Assembly: GCA_947172705.1 (NCBI GenBank)
Contig: CAMWCA010000033.1
Coordinates: 1 to 38,685, forward strand
DNA length: 38,685 nucleotides
DNA from: an uncultured Lachnospiraceae bacterium
GTDB taxonomy: Bacteria; Bacillota; Clostridia; Lachnospirales; Lachnospiraceae
Direction of reading: 5' to 3'
A program made the translations under genes and the position numbers. Below the pieces are notes generated by a model. That model was not told the DNA's origin, made no database searches, and saw nothing but the letters and a program-made list of their open reading frames with translations. This document shows positions 15,871 to 23,616 of the stretch, in pieces. The stretch's first letter is position 1; every line of letters starts with the position of its first letter.

Positions 15871-17230
15871 TGGCAAGGATATGGGCAAGGGGATCGCAGG
15901 CGTTTAAAATTTCTTCTATCGTATTATTTTGGGCGCCAAGCTCGATCAACATGCTTTTAGGCTTTAAATGCATATTGAAGCGATAAGCCTTCAGGTATAC
16001 CTTCCTTGCAATTCCAGGATAATATTCATTGGCCGCTACCTGTGCCTGAAAAGAAAAGGCAAGGTTCTCCTGTATATAAGGGTTTTCCAGATAGGTAATA
16101 TCCCCGCTTTTCCTGCCATAGCTTAAGCCGTTAAAAAACATAAATCTTGCCGTAGGACGCCCCTGAAGATCCATCACCAGCTTGCGGTCTCCCGACACTG
16201 CGTCTCTGTGCAGATCGATCACCACCTCAATGGTGGGATTTTCCTCCAAAAGCTGCGTAATAACAGGCAGTGTCTCGTTGTAGGCATTGTCCCTGACGCT
16301 GTCGTAAACCTCCCTGTGATGCAGCACCCGGAATCCGTACTTTCCCTCCAGAAGCTCCGTAAGCTTATCTCCCGCCCCTACGATGGTGGTAGAAAGATCC
16401 CCCGGAACCGAATCCATAAACCCCTCGCTAGCGTGGGTATGATAGATCAGTATCTGAGGTCCCTCCGCCTCTTGGTTTACTGTTAAATCCTGATATAATA
16501 ATTTATCAAGATCTGCATATTCCTCTTTCAGCCGGGTAGAATTATCCACTGCATAGAAATTGGATATTAGCCCCTCATAATCCCATTTTTCCGACCAGTC
16601 ATAGGTATACGCAGGATATGCCGGCTCCTGAAATTCTTTTACCTGGGGTTTTTCCGGCATTTCCGATGTGTTTTCCCCTTCCTCTTCTGTCAAATCCTCC
16701 TGATTTTCCCTGCTATGTATTTGATTTTCCCGTTCCATCTCATCTAATACACTTTTGTCAATGTGAAGCGCATCCTCCCCATAATCCAGATGTTCTTCAT
16801 CTATATTTTTATAATCCTCGTCCGTCCCCTCCTGGCGCAGGATCAGCTCCGCCATCAGGTCATCTTCCTGCTCCACCTCCGGCTCCTCCTGATCCAGCAT
16901 ATAATCATATAGTAAAAACTGCCGGAGTATGCATCTTTCCGCCCATGAAAGAGTATTCCTGGCAGCTTCTTCCTCATCCAGATACCTGGAAACCTGAAAA
17001 TACGCCCGTTCCATTTGGTGGTTCAGAAAACCGGCAATATGGCTTTCCGCTGCCGGCATGCCATCATTGCCGGTTATTCTGTTTTTCATAAGACTGACTC
17101 CGCCGCACCCCAGACAGACCAACAGCAATGCGGGCATTCCCCATTTTTTTACAATTTGTTTCCATTTTCTCCCCGTCATGGCAAGCACCCCACTACGGAA
17201 GTATATGCTTATCCACTGAGGTTCATTCAA
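15848..17230 (-). CDS. spoIIP: Stage II sporulation protein P (SpoIIP), peptidoglycan amidase/endopeptidase
   Basis: SpoIIP, with SpoIID and SpoIIM, thins septal peptidoglycan so the mother-cell membrane can engulf the forespore. The 460-residue product has one N-terminal membrane anchor ([15 protein letters not shown]), a long acidic linker (residues ~120-210, rich in Glu/Asp) and the C-terminal catalytic domain. That domain contains [32 protein letters not shown] and [12 protein letters not shown], with metal-binding His and Glu residues. The ATG at 17230 overlaps the gpr stop (ATGA), implying coupling. An alternative ATG at 17179, after a G-rich site, would start MTGRKWKQ and still keep the anchor. 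gpr-spoIIP is a common clostridial pair. Confidence 0.94.
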   Translation of the reverse strand: MNEPQWISIYFRSGVLAMTGRKWKQIVKKWGMPALLLVCLGCGGVSLMKNRITGNDGMPAAESHIAGFLNHQMERAYFQVSRYLDEEEAARNTLSWAERCILRQFLLYDYMLDQEEPEVEQEDDLMAELILRQEGTDEDYKNIDEEHLDYGEDALHIDKSVLDEMERENQIHSRENQEDLTEEEGENTSEMPEKPQVKEFQEPAYPAYTYDWSEKWDYEGLISNFYAVDNSTRLKEEYADLDKLLYQDLTVNQEAEGPQILIYHTHASEGFMDSVPGDLSTTIVGAGDKLTELLEGKYGFRVLHHREVYDSVRDNAYNETLPVITQLLEENPTIEVVIDLHRDAVSGDRKLVMDLQGRPTARFMFFNGLSYGRKSGDITYLENPYIQENLAFSFQAQVAANEYYPGIARKVYLKAYRFNMHLKPKSMLIELGAQNNTIEEILNACDPLAHILAIVLKDGI

Positions 17231-18135
17231 ATTTCAAGGGCGCTGTTTAACGCCGTGCAGATGATATGGCTGATCTGTTTTATCTCATAGTCCACATCCT
17301 TCCCTGTTACATACATATTATAAAGCTCGCCAAGCCCTGCAAGCAGCTCATCCTGTATTTCCAAAGGTTCTTCACCGCTTTGGCGCATCATTTTTTCAAA
17401 AGCATCGCTTACAATGGTTGCCGCATCCACCACAGTGGGCACACCAATTGCAATCACCGGAACCCCCAGCGCCTCTCCTGTAATGGCATTTCTGTGGTTG
17501 CCCACCCCCGAACCGGGATGAATTCCTGTGTTGGTGATCTGAATGGTTCGGTTTAAGCGCCTGGTAGAGCGGGCGGCAAGAGCGTCTATGACGATCACAA
17601 CATCAGGCTTTGTCTTTTCCACCACTCCTTTTATAATTTCCTGAGATTCCATTCCCGTTTTTGCCATAACACCCGGTATCAATCCGCTTACCATGTGGAC
17701 CTGCTTCTTATTAAAAGCTGCCTTTCCATATTCCTTCACCATATGTCTGGTAATGGTAAGATTATCCACCACATTAGGACCTAATGCATCTGCAGTGACT
17801 TCCCTGTTTCCCAGGCCTACCACCATTATCGAAAGCTCCTTTTCTATCTCCGGAATAATCTCCCTCAACTGTTTTGCCAGTTCTTCAGAAATCTCTTCAT
17901 GATAATTTTCATCGGGCTGTGCCATTGTCGGCGCCTCCAGGGTAATATAAGTGCCCATGGGCTTTCCCATCGCTTTGGCTCCATTCATGGTCTCGATCAC
18001 AACCTTGGTAATACGCAGTTCGCTCTCCTTGCGATACTCTTCCTCTACGGATACTCCTCTGCACTCTTTGGCGTTTTCCTCCATACTTTCCCGTGCTTCC
18101 AACGCCAGATCCGTCCTTATTTTTATACCGTTCAT
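17227..18135 (-). CDS. gpr: Germination protease GPR
   Basis: GPR degrades small acid-soluble spore proteins at germination. The 302-residue product begins MNGIKIRTDLALEARE. TDLALEA resembles the cleavage sequence in the SASPs themselves and is where the zymogen is trimmed in Bacillus. Further blocks are MVVGLGNREVTADALGPNV, VSGLIPGVMAKTGMES, DALAARSTRRLNRTIQ and TGIHPGSGVGN. I chose ATG 18135, with GGAGGAG directly upstream, over an in-frame start at 18156. It is divergent from rpsT. I looked for a SigG-type promoter upstream and saw no convincing match. Its stop codon overlaps the spoIIP start. Confidence 0.95.
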   Translation of the reverse strand: MNGIKIRTDLALEARESMEENAKECRGVSVEEEYRKESELRITKVVIETMNGAKAMGKPMGTYITLEAPTMAQPDENYHEEISEELAKQLREIIPEIEKELSIMVVGLGNREVTADALGPNVVDNLTITRHMVKEYGKAAFNKKQVHMVSGLIPGVMAKTGMESQEIIKGVVEKTKPDVVIVIDALAARSTRRLNRTIQITNTGIHPGSGVGNHRNAITGEALGVPVIAIGVPTVVDAATIVSDAFEKMMRQSGEEPLEIQDELLAGLGELYNMYVTGKDVDYEIKQISHIICTALNSALEI

Positions 18136-18220
18136 TTCTCCTCCAGCTCGTATCATTTTAAAAGCCGATGATCAAAGGGCTTTCAAAAACAGTATTTTCC
18201 AAATAATCTTCAAATATGTA

Positions 18221-18249
18221 TTGACAGATGCTGTTTTTACGGATAAAAT
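18221..18249 (+). promoter_or_regulatory. SigA-like promoter of rpsT
   Basis: A perfect TTGACA (18221-18226), a 17-bp spacer and TAAAAT (18244-18249) make this the strongest promoter in the window. The leader is about 80 nt and contains small inverted repeats (ATTAA...TTAAT around 18270-18295, CATCA/TGATG at 18300-18316) just before the ribosome site. A role in S20 autoregulation is possible but only suggested. Confidence 0.75.
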
Positions 18250-18338
18250 AATATGCGTGTGTTTACATTAAGACGTCCGTGTCTCCGGCTTTAATGGAAC
18301 ATCATGAAAACTGATGATTGAAATAGGAGGTGTACATC

Positions 18339-18602
18339 GTGGCTAACATTAAATCTGCAAAGAAAAGAATTTTAGTAAACAGAACGAAAGCTGAGAGAAA
18401 TAAAGCGATTAAGTCTGGTGTTAAGACAGCTACCAAAAAAGTAACTGCTGCTATCGCTGCAAATGATAAAGCTGCCGCTGCCGCTGCATTGGTTGCTGCT
18501 ACAGCTACCATTGACAAGGCTGCTTCTAAAGGTGTTTATCATAAGAACACAGCTTCCAGAAAAGTATCCCGTTTAGCACAGGCTGTCAACAAAATGGCTT
18601 AA
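18339..18602 (+). CDS. rpsT: Small-subunit ribosomal protein bS20
   Basis: S20 binds 16S rRNA early in 30S assembly. The 87-residue product begins with ANIKSAKKRILVNRTKAERN and continues with alternating Lys- and Ala-rich helices (KKVTAAIAANDKAAAAAALV) and SKGVYHKNTASRKVSRLAQ, all typical. The start codon is GTG at 18339: a perfect AGGAGG sits 8 nt upstream (18325-18330), whereas the GTG at 18330 overlaps that site. It is the only plus-strand gene in the first 27 kb, a single-gene unit between its own promoter and a strong terminator. Codon use is strongly biased, as expected for a highly expressed gene. Confidence 0.98.
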   Translation: MANIKSAKKRILVNRTKAERNKAIKSGVKTATKKVTAAIAANDKAAAAAALVAATATIDKAASKGVYHKNTASRKVSRLAQAVNKMA

Positions 18603-18629
18603 TTTCATTGATACCATATAGAACGATAG

Positions 18630-18668
18630 AACCGACTCATACCCTCTTCTGAGCCGGTTTCTTTTTGC
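18630..18668 (+). terminator. Rho-independent terminator of rpsT
   Basis: AACCGACTCA (18630-18639) pairs with TGAGCCGGTT (18650-18659) with one mismatch around a 10-nt loop. TTTCTTTTT follows. It lies 28 nt after the rpsT stop. Confidence 0.85.
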
Positions 18669-18672
18669 ATTA

Positions 18673-18692
18673 AAAATAGCAGGTGCTATTTT
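18673..18692 (-). terminator. Hairpin terminator of the trypsin-like protease gene
   Basis: On the minus strand AAAATAGCA and TGCTATTTT (18684-18692 and 18673-18681) form a short stem beginning in the last codons of the protease gene, followed by a T run. It stands back to back with the rpsT terminator, separating the convergent genes. Confidence 0.45.
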
Positions 18693-19477
18693 ACAATTTC
18701 TTCGTAAACCTGCCGGATGGTCTTTACAGGCACAGCGGCAATTTCCCCATCCAGGGTTCCTCCCGTAAGCATTCCCCAATATCTCCCAAAACCGTCAAAA
18801 ATCCCGCAGCCTGACATTCCCGGACAGGCGTCTCCCCTGGCGTAAATCATTTCCTCCTGAAATTCCTCCAGAAAAACCGAAGGGGAAAGGATCTCTCCCT
18901 CCTTCCTGACAGGCATATTCCACTGAGAAGCGATATCCACCGCAAAAAATCCTTCCCCTTGTTCTATTTCCTCCGACCGATCCGCCAGGCGGATATTGCG
19001 CAAAAAAAGAAGCGCTTCATAGGGCAGTTCTTCCGTGGGAGTGCTTAAAAAACCCACATCAGAGCAATCTGAAACCCCTATAAGGCTTCCCGTAAGAACA
19101 CTTCCATCGAAAAAGGTTACATAGCTGTCCTCATTCCAATATTCCAGCACATGGCGGTTGGTTACGATCACAATTTCCTTTTCCAGCATTTTATAAATAC
19201 AGCCGCTGGCATAATGATCCCCTGCCTGTATCCTGACACATGCAGAAAGCACATTGGCAAATGCCCTGTCATAATCCTTCTCCTGCAGCAGGGGCGTAAC
19301 CGCAAGCTCCAGACTGACTGCCGCCTGGTAATCACTTTCCGGCGTAGTTGCCTGAATTAAATGAGGCAGCCCGTTTGGTTCGGCAGCAAAACAAACGCCT
19401 CCCTCTATAAACCAAAAAGCAATGATCCATAAGACGGAGGCTGCTTTCCATACGCCCTTTCTTTTTTTTCCATTCAT
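18686..19477 (-). CDS. Secreted trypsin-like serine protease
   Basis: This 263-residue protein has a signal peptide (basic MNGKKRKGVWK, hydrophobic core to about residue 29, likely cut near VCFA-AEP) and a chymotrypsin-fold protease domain. The triad is recognisable: H109 in VTNRHVLE, D140 in CSDVGFL and S222 in CPGMSGCG. There is no PDZ domain, so it is smaller than HtrA. Cysteines near D140 and S222 could form a disulfide. I start at ATG 19477, with AAAGGA 7-8 nt upstream, rather than the ATG pair at 19504, which lacks a ribosome site. It stands alone between the RNase P RNA gene and rpsT. The substrate is unknown; a regulated cleavage of envelope or secreted proteins is a guess. Confidence 0.82.
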   Translation of the reverse strand: MNGKKRKGVWKAASVLWIIAFWFIEGGVCFAAEPNGLPHLIQATTPESDYQAAVSLELAVTPLLQEKDYDRAFANVLSACVRIQAGDHYASGCIYKMLEKEIVIVTNRHVLEYWNEDSYVTFFDGSVLTGSLIGVSDCSDVGFLSTPTEELPYEALLFLRNIRLADRSEEIEQGEGFFAVDIASQWNMPVRKEGEILSPSVFLEEFQEEMIYARGDACPGMSGCGIFDGFGRYWGMLTGGTLDGEIAAVPVKTIRQVYEEIVK

Positions 19478-19511
19478 AGCCGGTTCCTTTGGGTCATTCA
19501 TCATTTATATG

Positions 19512-19946
19512 AAAAATCAAGCAGAACGATAAGCCGGGTTATGTCGTTGAATGATCATCTATCTAGGGCTGTCGTTGCCGACAGTCTCGAGCGACCTACC
19601 TGAAAGCTCGCCGGGCAGACTGATAACGCTTTCTGTTTGGTCTTGCTTCGGATGGGGTTTACATGTGCCCTGCGAGTTACCCCACAGGCGGTAGTCTCTT
19701 ACACTGCCTTTCCACCCTTACCACAAGCCGCAGCCGTCTTGTGCCTGAAGCACGCGCCGTCTGCGCTTGGGAAATCTGTCTTCACAGATTTCCGCCCGGC
19801 ATTTGATATGCCGGGGGCGGTTTATTTCTGTTGCACTTGCCTTGGAGTCGCCTCCACCGGACGTTATCCGGCATCCTGCCCTGTGAAGCCCGGACTTTCC
19901 TCACCTGTCAAAAGACAGCCGCGATCATTTGTTCTACTTGATTTTT
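19512..19946 (-). ncRNA. rnpB: RNase P RNA
   Basis: The catalytic RNA of RNase P matures tRNA 5' ends. On the minus strand the conserved elements occur in order: GAGGAAAGTCCGGGC near the 5' end, GGCAAGTGCAACAGAAA, GGTAAGGGTGGAAAGG, a GAGACTACCGCC block and a 3' region ending near ATAACCCGGCTTATCG. The ends pair: 19931-19946 with 19512-19527 form a long P1 helix, and the 3' strand runs into a TGATTTTTC tail that can also act as terminator. The order and size fit the bacterial ancestral (A-type) or a close variant; I did not assign the subtype. Its 5' end abuts the stop codon of the kinase gene, so its promoter must be inside that gene or shared with it. End coordinates are good to roughly 10 nt. 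Confidence 0.95.
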
Positions 19947-21602
19947 CTACACTTTGAAATAGCTTCCGCCGATAAACTCCCTGCATATGGAGTTAGCGGG
20001 AACATTATGACTGTCAATTCCCTGAAAATATTCCAAAAACTTTAACAGCCGCTTTGCCTCATAATATTCCGGTTCTCCCTTTTGAATCCCGAACAATAAA
20101 GGCTCTGCATACTGCTTGAGTACCGCAAGCTCATAAATGAGCGCCGAATTGAACATTTCATCTGCGCTTTCCTGATAAGGGAAAATATATTGCTCCTCCC
20201 CTCTTCTCACCGAAGACCACATTCCAATGGTTCCTTTGGCGCTGGTGCCTCTGGTACGGGCATCCCGCACCATCCGTCTGATCAGACGTCCGTCGGTGGT
20301 TGGAATCCTGTTATGCTCGTCTATATTCAAGCTGGTCAGTGCACTGATATAGATCTTAAATTTACTTTCATCGGGCATGGAAAAGGTAGTTGCCGGATTC
20401 AACCCGTGGATGCCTTCGATCACCAGAATATCCTCCGCGCCCAACGTCTTGAAATTCCCGTGATACTCCCGCTTCCCGGTCTTAAAATTAAACTGCGGAA
20501 GTTCTACCCGCTCCCCCTTAAGGAGCCTGTTCATATCTTCATTAAACTGCTTTAAATCTATGGCCTCAAGACATTCAAAATTATAATTTCCCTTTTCATC
20601 CCTGGGCGTATCTTCCCTGTTTACAAAGTAATCATCCAGGGCAATGGGGTGGGGAATCATGCCGTAGGATCTGAGCTGGATGGATAATCTGTGGGAAAAG
20701 GTAGTCTTTCCGGAAGAAGACGGTCCTGCAATCAGCACAAATTTCACATTCTTCCGCTCCACGATCTCCTTTGCAATTTTACCGATCCTTCTCTCCTGAA
20801 GCGCCTCCTGCACCAGAATCATATCTCCGATTTTTCCGTCCCGAATGGCATCGTTAAGATCCCCTACCGAGTCGATCCCCATTCTTTCCCCCCACTCGGA
20901 AGATTTCATAAGGGTCTTAAAGAATTTTTCTCTGGGCTCAAAATATTCGATCTTGGTAGGTTCCTCGCTGCCTGGTATCAAAAGCAGAATACCCTTTTCA
21001 TATAGCATCAGATCAAAATATTTCAGATAGCCTGTGCTGGGCAGCATATAACCGTAGTAATAATCACAGTACCCGTCCAGGCAATAAATATTTACAAAGG
21101 AGCTTCTCCTGTAGCAGAACAGTTTTTCCTTGTCATACATTTTATGCTTGCGAAAAATTTCCATTGCATCGTCAATGGGATAAGACTTTTTGGTGATGGG
21201 AAGATCCTCCTCCACCAATTGGCGCATCCGCTGATTGATCTTTTTAATATCTTCTCCCGTAAGGCTCCTCTCCATTTTCAGGCTGCAATAATACCCCTGC
21301 CCAATGGCAAACTCCACCTTGATCTTATTGACCTTATCCGCCCCCAAAATATCATAAACCGCCTTGATCAAAACCATTACTGCCGTGCGCACATATGTCT
21401 TATGCCCAATATCGTCCTTCAGGGTCAGAAAAGAAACCTGACAATCCTTTTGAACCGTCTTGATCAGTTCTCTGATCTTCCCGTTTTCAAGTACCAGTGC
21501 GATCATATCCTGATAGTGAGGTTGATATTCCTTCGCAATCTCTTCAAAGGTGGTTCCCTCTGCATACTCTTTTGCAATACCGTCAATTGTAACAACCGCC
21601 AT
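19947..21602 (-). CDS. TGS-domain nucleoside (uridine-like) kinase fusion
   Basis: The 551-residue product joins an N-terminal TGS domain (VVTIDGIAKEYAEGTTFEEI) and a ThrRS-like second domain (residues ~60-200) to a C-terminal P-loop kinase of the uridine kinase/phosphoribulokinase fold. The kinase has Walker A AGPSSSGKTT and HPIALDDYFVNREDTP, then LVIEGIHGLNP. Such fusions are common in Firmicutes and are usually annotated as nucleoside kinase; the true substrate is not known to me. I chose ATG 21602 with GGGAG upstream; a longer frame to 21755 overlaps trmK and lacks family similarity. It follows trmK by 11 nt and its stop codon touches the RNase P RNA gene. Confidence 0.88.
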   Translation of the reverse strand: MAVVTIDGIAKEYAEGTTFEEIAKEYQPHYQDMIALVLENGKIRELIKTVQKDCQVSFLTLKDDIGHKTYVRTAVMVLIKAVYDILGADKVNKIKVEFAIGQGYYCSLKMERSLTGEDIKKINQRMRQLVEEDLPITKKSYPIDDAMEIFRKHKMYDKEKLFCYRRSSFVNIYCLDGYCDYYYGYMLPSTGYLKYFDLMLYEKGILLLIPGSEEPTKIEYFEPREKFFKTLMKSSEWGERMGIDSVGDLNDAIRDGKIGDMILVQEALQERRIGKIAKEIVERKNVKFVLIAGPSSSGKTTFSHRLSIQLRSYGMIPHPIALDDYFVNREDTPRDEKGNYNFECLEAIDLKQFNEDMNRLLKGERVELPQFNFKTGKREYHGNFKTLGAEDILVIEGIHGLNPATTFSMPDESKFKIYISALTSLNIDEHNRIPTTDGRLIRRMVRDARTRGTSAKGTIGMWSSVRRGEEQYIFPYQESADEMFNSALIYELAVLKQYAEPLLFGIQKGEPEYYEAKRLLKFLEYFQGIDSHNVPANSICREFIGGSYFKV

Positions 21603-21613
21603 ATTCTCTCTCC

Positions 21614-22342
21614 CTAATTTTGAGTCATTCCCATCCGTTCCGCCGCTCTTTTCAGATAGCTCATTTCTTCCTCCAGCGCCTCTTTGCGCACCCGGATGCG
21701 GGGCGTATCCTGCGCCTGTGAAAGCCGCTCCCGGATTGCAAGGCTGTTGTTCCATTCCCGTTCCAGATATTTTTCCAGAATTGGATGCCTGTTTTTCAAC
21801 AGAACCGGACCAAAGCGGTCATAAAGCGGCTGCTCCGGGGAAGCAGGCACAACTGCGCCCGGAACTGCTTTTATGATGGGATAAAATTTATTTTCTTCCA
21901 ATATCATATCTTCCCAGATGATCTCATATCCCGCATTTCTCAGATATTCCCGAAAAATTGGGATCTCTGACTGAGGCTGCAGAATAAGTTCCCTGAAATC
22001 CCCTGCTTTGGAAGGCGTACGCCGGAGAATCCGCTCCATCAAGCGCCCTCCCATTCCGGCGCAGATCAGAGTCTGCGCTTCTCCCGGGTTGTATGCTGCA
22101 AGCCCGTCCGACAGACGCAGCGTTATGTATTCCTCAAGCCCGGCTTCCCGTACATGCTCCCTTGCCCGCAGCAGAGGACCCTGGTTTACATCCATGGCAA
22201 GCACTGCAGGTGAAATTCCCCGGCAAACCAGATAAATAGACACAAAACCATGATCGCATCCCACATCGCAGACCCGGTTCCCCTTTGTCACCATATCTGC
22301 AACCGCCTGCATCCTTGCGGACAGAACCATTTTCTTTCCCAT
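21614..22342 (-). CDS. trmK: tRNA (adenine22-N1)-methyltransferase TrmK
   Basis: TrmK methylates A22 in the D-loop of certain tRNAs using S-adenosylmethionine. The 242-residue product starts [18 protein letters not shown], has the SAM motif VCDVGCDHGFVSIYL, and the family-specific ICAGMGGRLMERIL and LILQPQSEI blocks, followed by a helical C-terminal part. The ATG overlaps the rpoD stop codon by one base (TAATG), with AAGGAT about 10 nt upstream. The order dnaG-rpoD-trmK matches Bacillus subtilis apart from cccA. An Nif3-like partner (yqfO), often next, is missing here; a kinase follows instead. Confidence 0.93.
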   Translation of the reverse strand: MGKKMVLSARMQAVADMVTKGNRVCDVGCDHGFVSIYLVCRGISPAVLAMDVNQGPLLRAREHVREAGLEEYITLRLSDGLAAYNPGEAQTLICAGMGGRLMERILRRTPSKAGDFRELILQPQSEIPIFREYLRNAGYEIIWEDMILEENKFYPIIKAVPGAVVPASPEQPLYDRFGPVLLKNRHPILEKYLEREWNNSLAIRERLSQAQDTPRIRVRKEALEEEMSYLKRAAERMGMTQN

Positions 22343-23568
22343 TAATCCAGATAATCCTTAAGCTTTCTGCTTCTGCTGGGATGACGCAGCTTCCGCAGCG
22401 CTTTTGCCTCGATCTGCCTGATACGCTCTCTGGTTACATTAAACTCCTTGCCCACTTCCTCCAGCGTTCTTGCACGGCCGTCATCCAGCCCAAAACGCAG
22501 GCGGAGTACTTTCTGTTCCCTTTCCGTAAGGGTACCTAAAACCTCTACCAGCTGTTCCTTTAACAAGGTAAATGCCGCCGCATCCGCCGGAACCGGCACA
22601 TTATCGTCCTGTATGAAATCGCCCAAATGAGAATCCTCTTCCTCACCAATAGGCGTCTCCAAAGAAACAGGTTCCTGGGATATTTTCAGAATTTCACGGA
22701 CCCGTTCTACCGGAAGGCTCATTTCCTCTGCAATCTCCTCCGGCGTAGGTTCCCGTCCCAATTCCTGCAAAAGCTGTCTGCTCACCCGGATCAGCTTATT
22801 AATGGTTTCAACCATGTGTACGGGAATGCGGATGGTTCTCGCCTGATCAGCAATGGCTCTGGTGATTGCCTGGCGTATCCACCAGGTGGCATAAGTGGAA
22901 AATTTATACCCTTTGCGATAATCAAACTTTTCAACTGCTTTGATCAGCCCAAGATTTCCTTCCTGGATCAGATCCAGAAAGAGCATTCCCCTGCCTACAT
23001 ACCGTTTGGCGATGCTCACCACCAGCCTTAAGTTTGCTTCTGCAAGACGTTTTTTTGCCACGTCTCCTGCATCGATATCGCCCTGGAGATTTTGAATCTC
23101 CAGACGCAGTTCCTGTGCTTCCGCCTCGTCTACTTTGTCCATTCTATTTTCCAAAACGGGAATCTTTTCTCTTGCTACGGCGCCCGCTTCCATTTTCTGG
23201 GCAAGATCGATCTCCTCCTCTGCACTGAGCAGGGGAACCTTTCCGATCTCCTTTAAATACATTCTCACCGGATCTTCAATGCTGATTCCGTCAGGAACAG
23301 AAAGGTCGATGTTCTCCACATCCACCTCATCCTCTTCTGCAAGAATGATCTCCTCATCATCTACCTCGTCCACCTCTGTAATGCGCAGAACATCCACATT
23401 ATTCTGCTCCAGGGTTTCCATGATCTTCTCAAACTGTTCTTCTCCCATGGGAACATCAACAAAGTAATCCACAATCTCCTGATATTCCAACACATTTTTT
23501 TTCTTCTTGGCAATGGCAAGAAGCGCTGTCAGCTTCTCATCAAATTTTGCCTGTGTGTTTTCATCCAT
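22342..23568 (-). CDS. rpoD: Primary sigma factor SigA (RpoD)
   Basis: This is the housekeeping sigma factor. The 408-residue product has a region 1.1-like acidic N-terminus, region 1.2 ([21 protein letters not shown]), region 2 ([39 protein letters not shown] then [13 protein letters not shown], the -10 contact), region 3, and region 4 with the -35 helix-turn-helix [27 protein letters not shown] and the [15 protein letters not shown] end. Its ATG at 23568 lies 48 nt after the dnaG stop with a GGAAGGACGG ribosome site. It is followed directly by trmK with a one-base overlap. Confidence 0.98.
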   Translation of the reverse strand: MDENTQAKFDEKLTALLAIAKKKKNVLEYQEIVDYFVDVPMGEEQFEKIMETLEQNNVDVLRITEVDEVDDEEIILAEEDEVDVENIDLSVPDGISIEDPVRMYLKEIGKVPLLSAEEEIDLAQKMEAGAVAREKIPVLENRMDKVDEAEAQELRLEIQNLQGDIDAGDVAKKRLAEANLRLVVSIAKRYVGRGMLFLDLIQEGNLGLIKAVEKFDYRKGYKFSTYATWWIRQAITRAIADQARTIRIPVHMVETINKLIRVSRQLLQELGREPTPEEIAEEMSLPVERVREILKISQEPVSLETPIGEEEDSHLGDFIQDDNVPVPADAAAFTLLKEQLVEVLGTLTEREQKVLRLRFGLDDGRARTLEEVGKEFNVTRERIRQIEAKALRKLRHPSRSRKLKDYLD

Positions 23569-23616
23569 TCCGGTTTTCCGTCCTTCCTAACTTTATAAAC
23601 ATTACCATTATTAGCC

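Noticed and set aside
16618..17091. 157-residue plus-strand ORF rich in Pro opposite spoIIP
   Set aside because: It is the antisense of the acidic Glu/Asp linker and membrane anchor of SpoIIP; no ribosome site and no family features.
18136..18338. SigG promoter for gpr in the gpr-rpsT gap
   Set aside because: No pair of boxes with the expected sequence and spacing could be found by eye.
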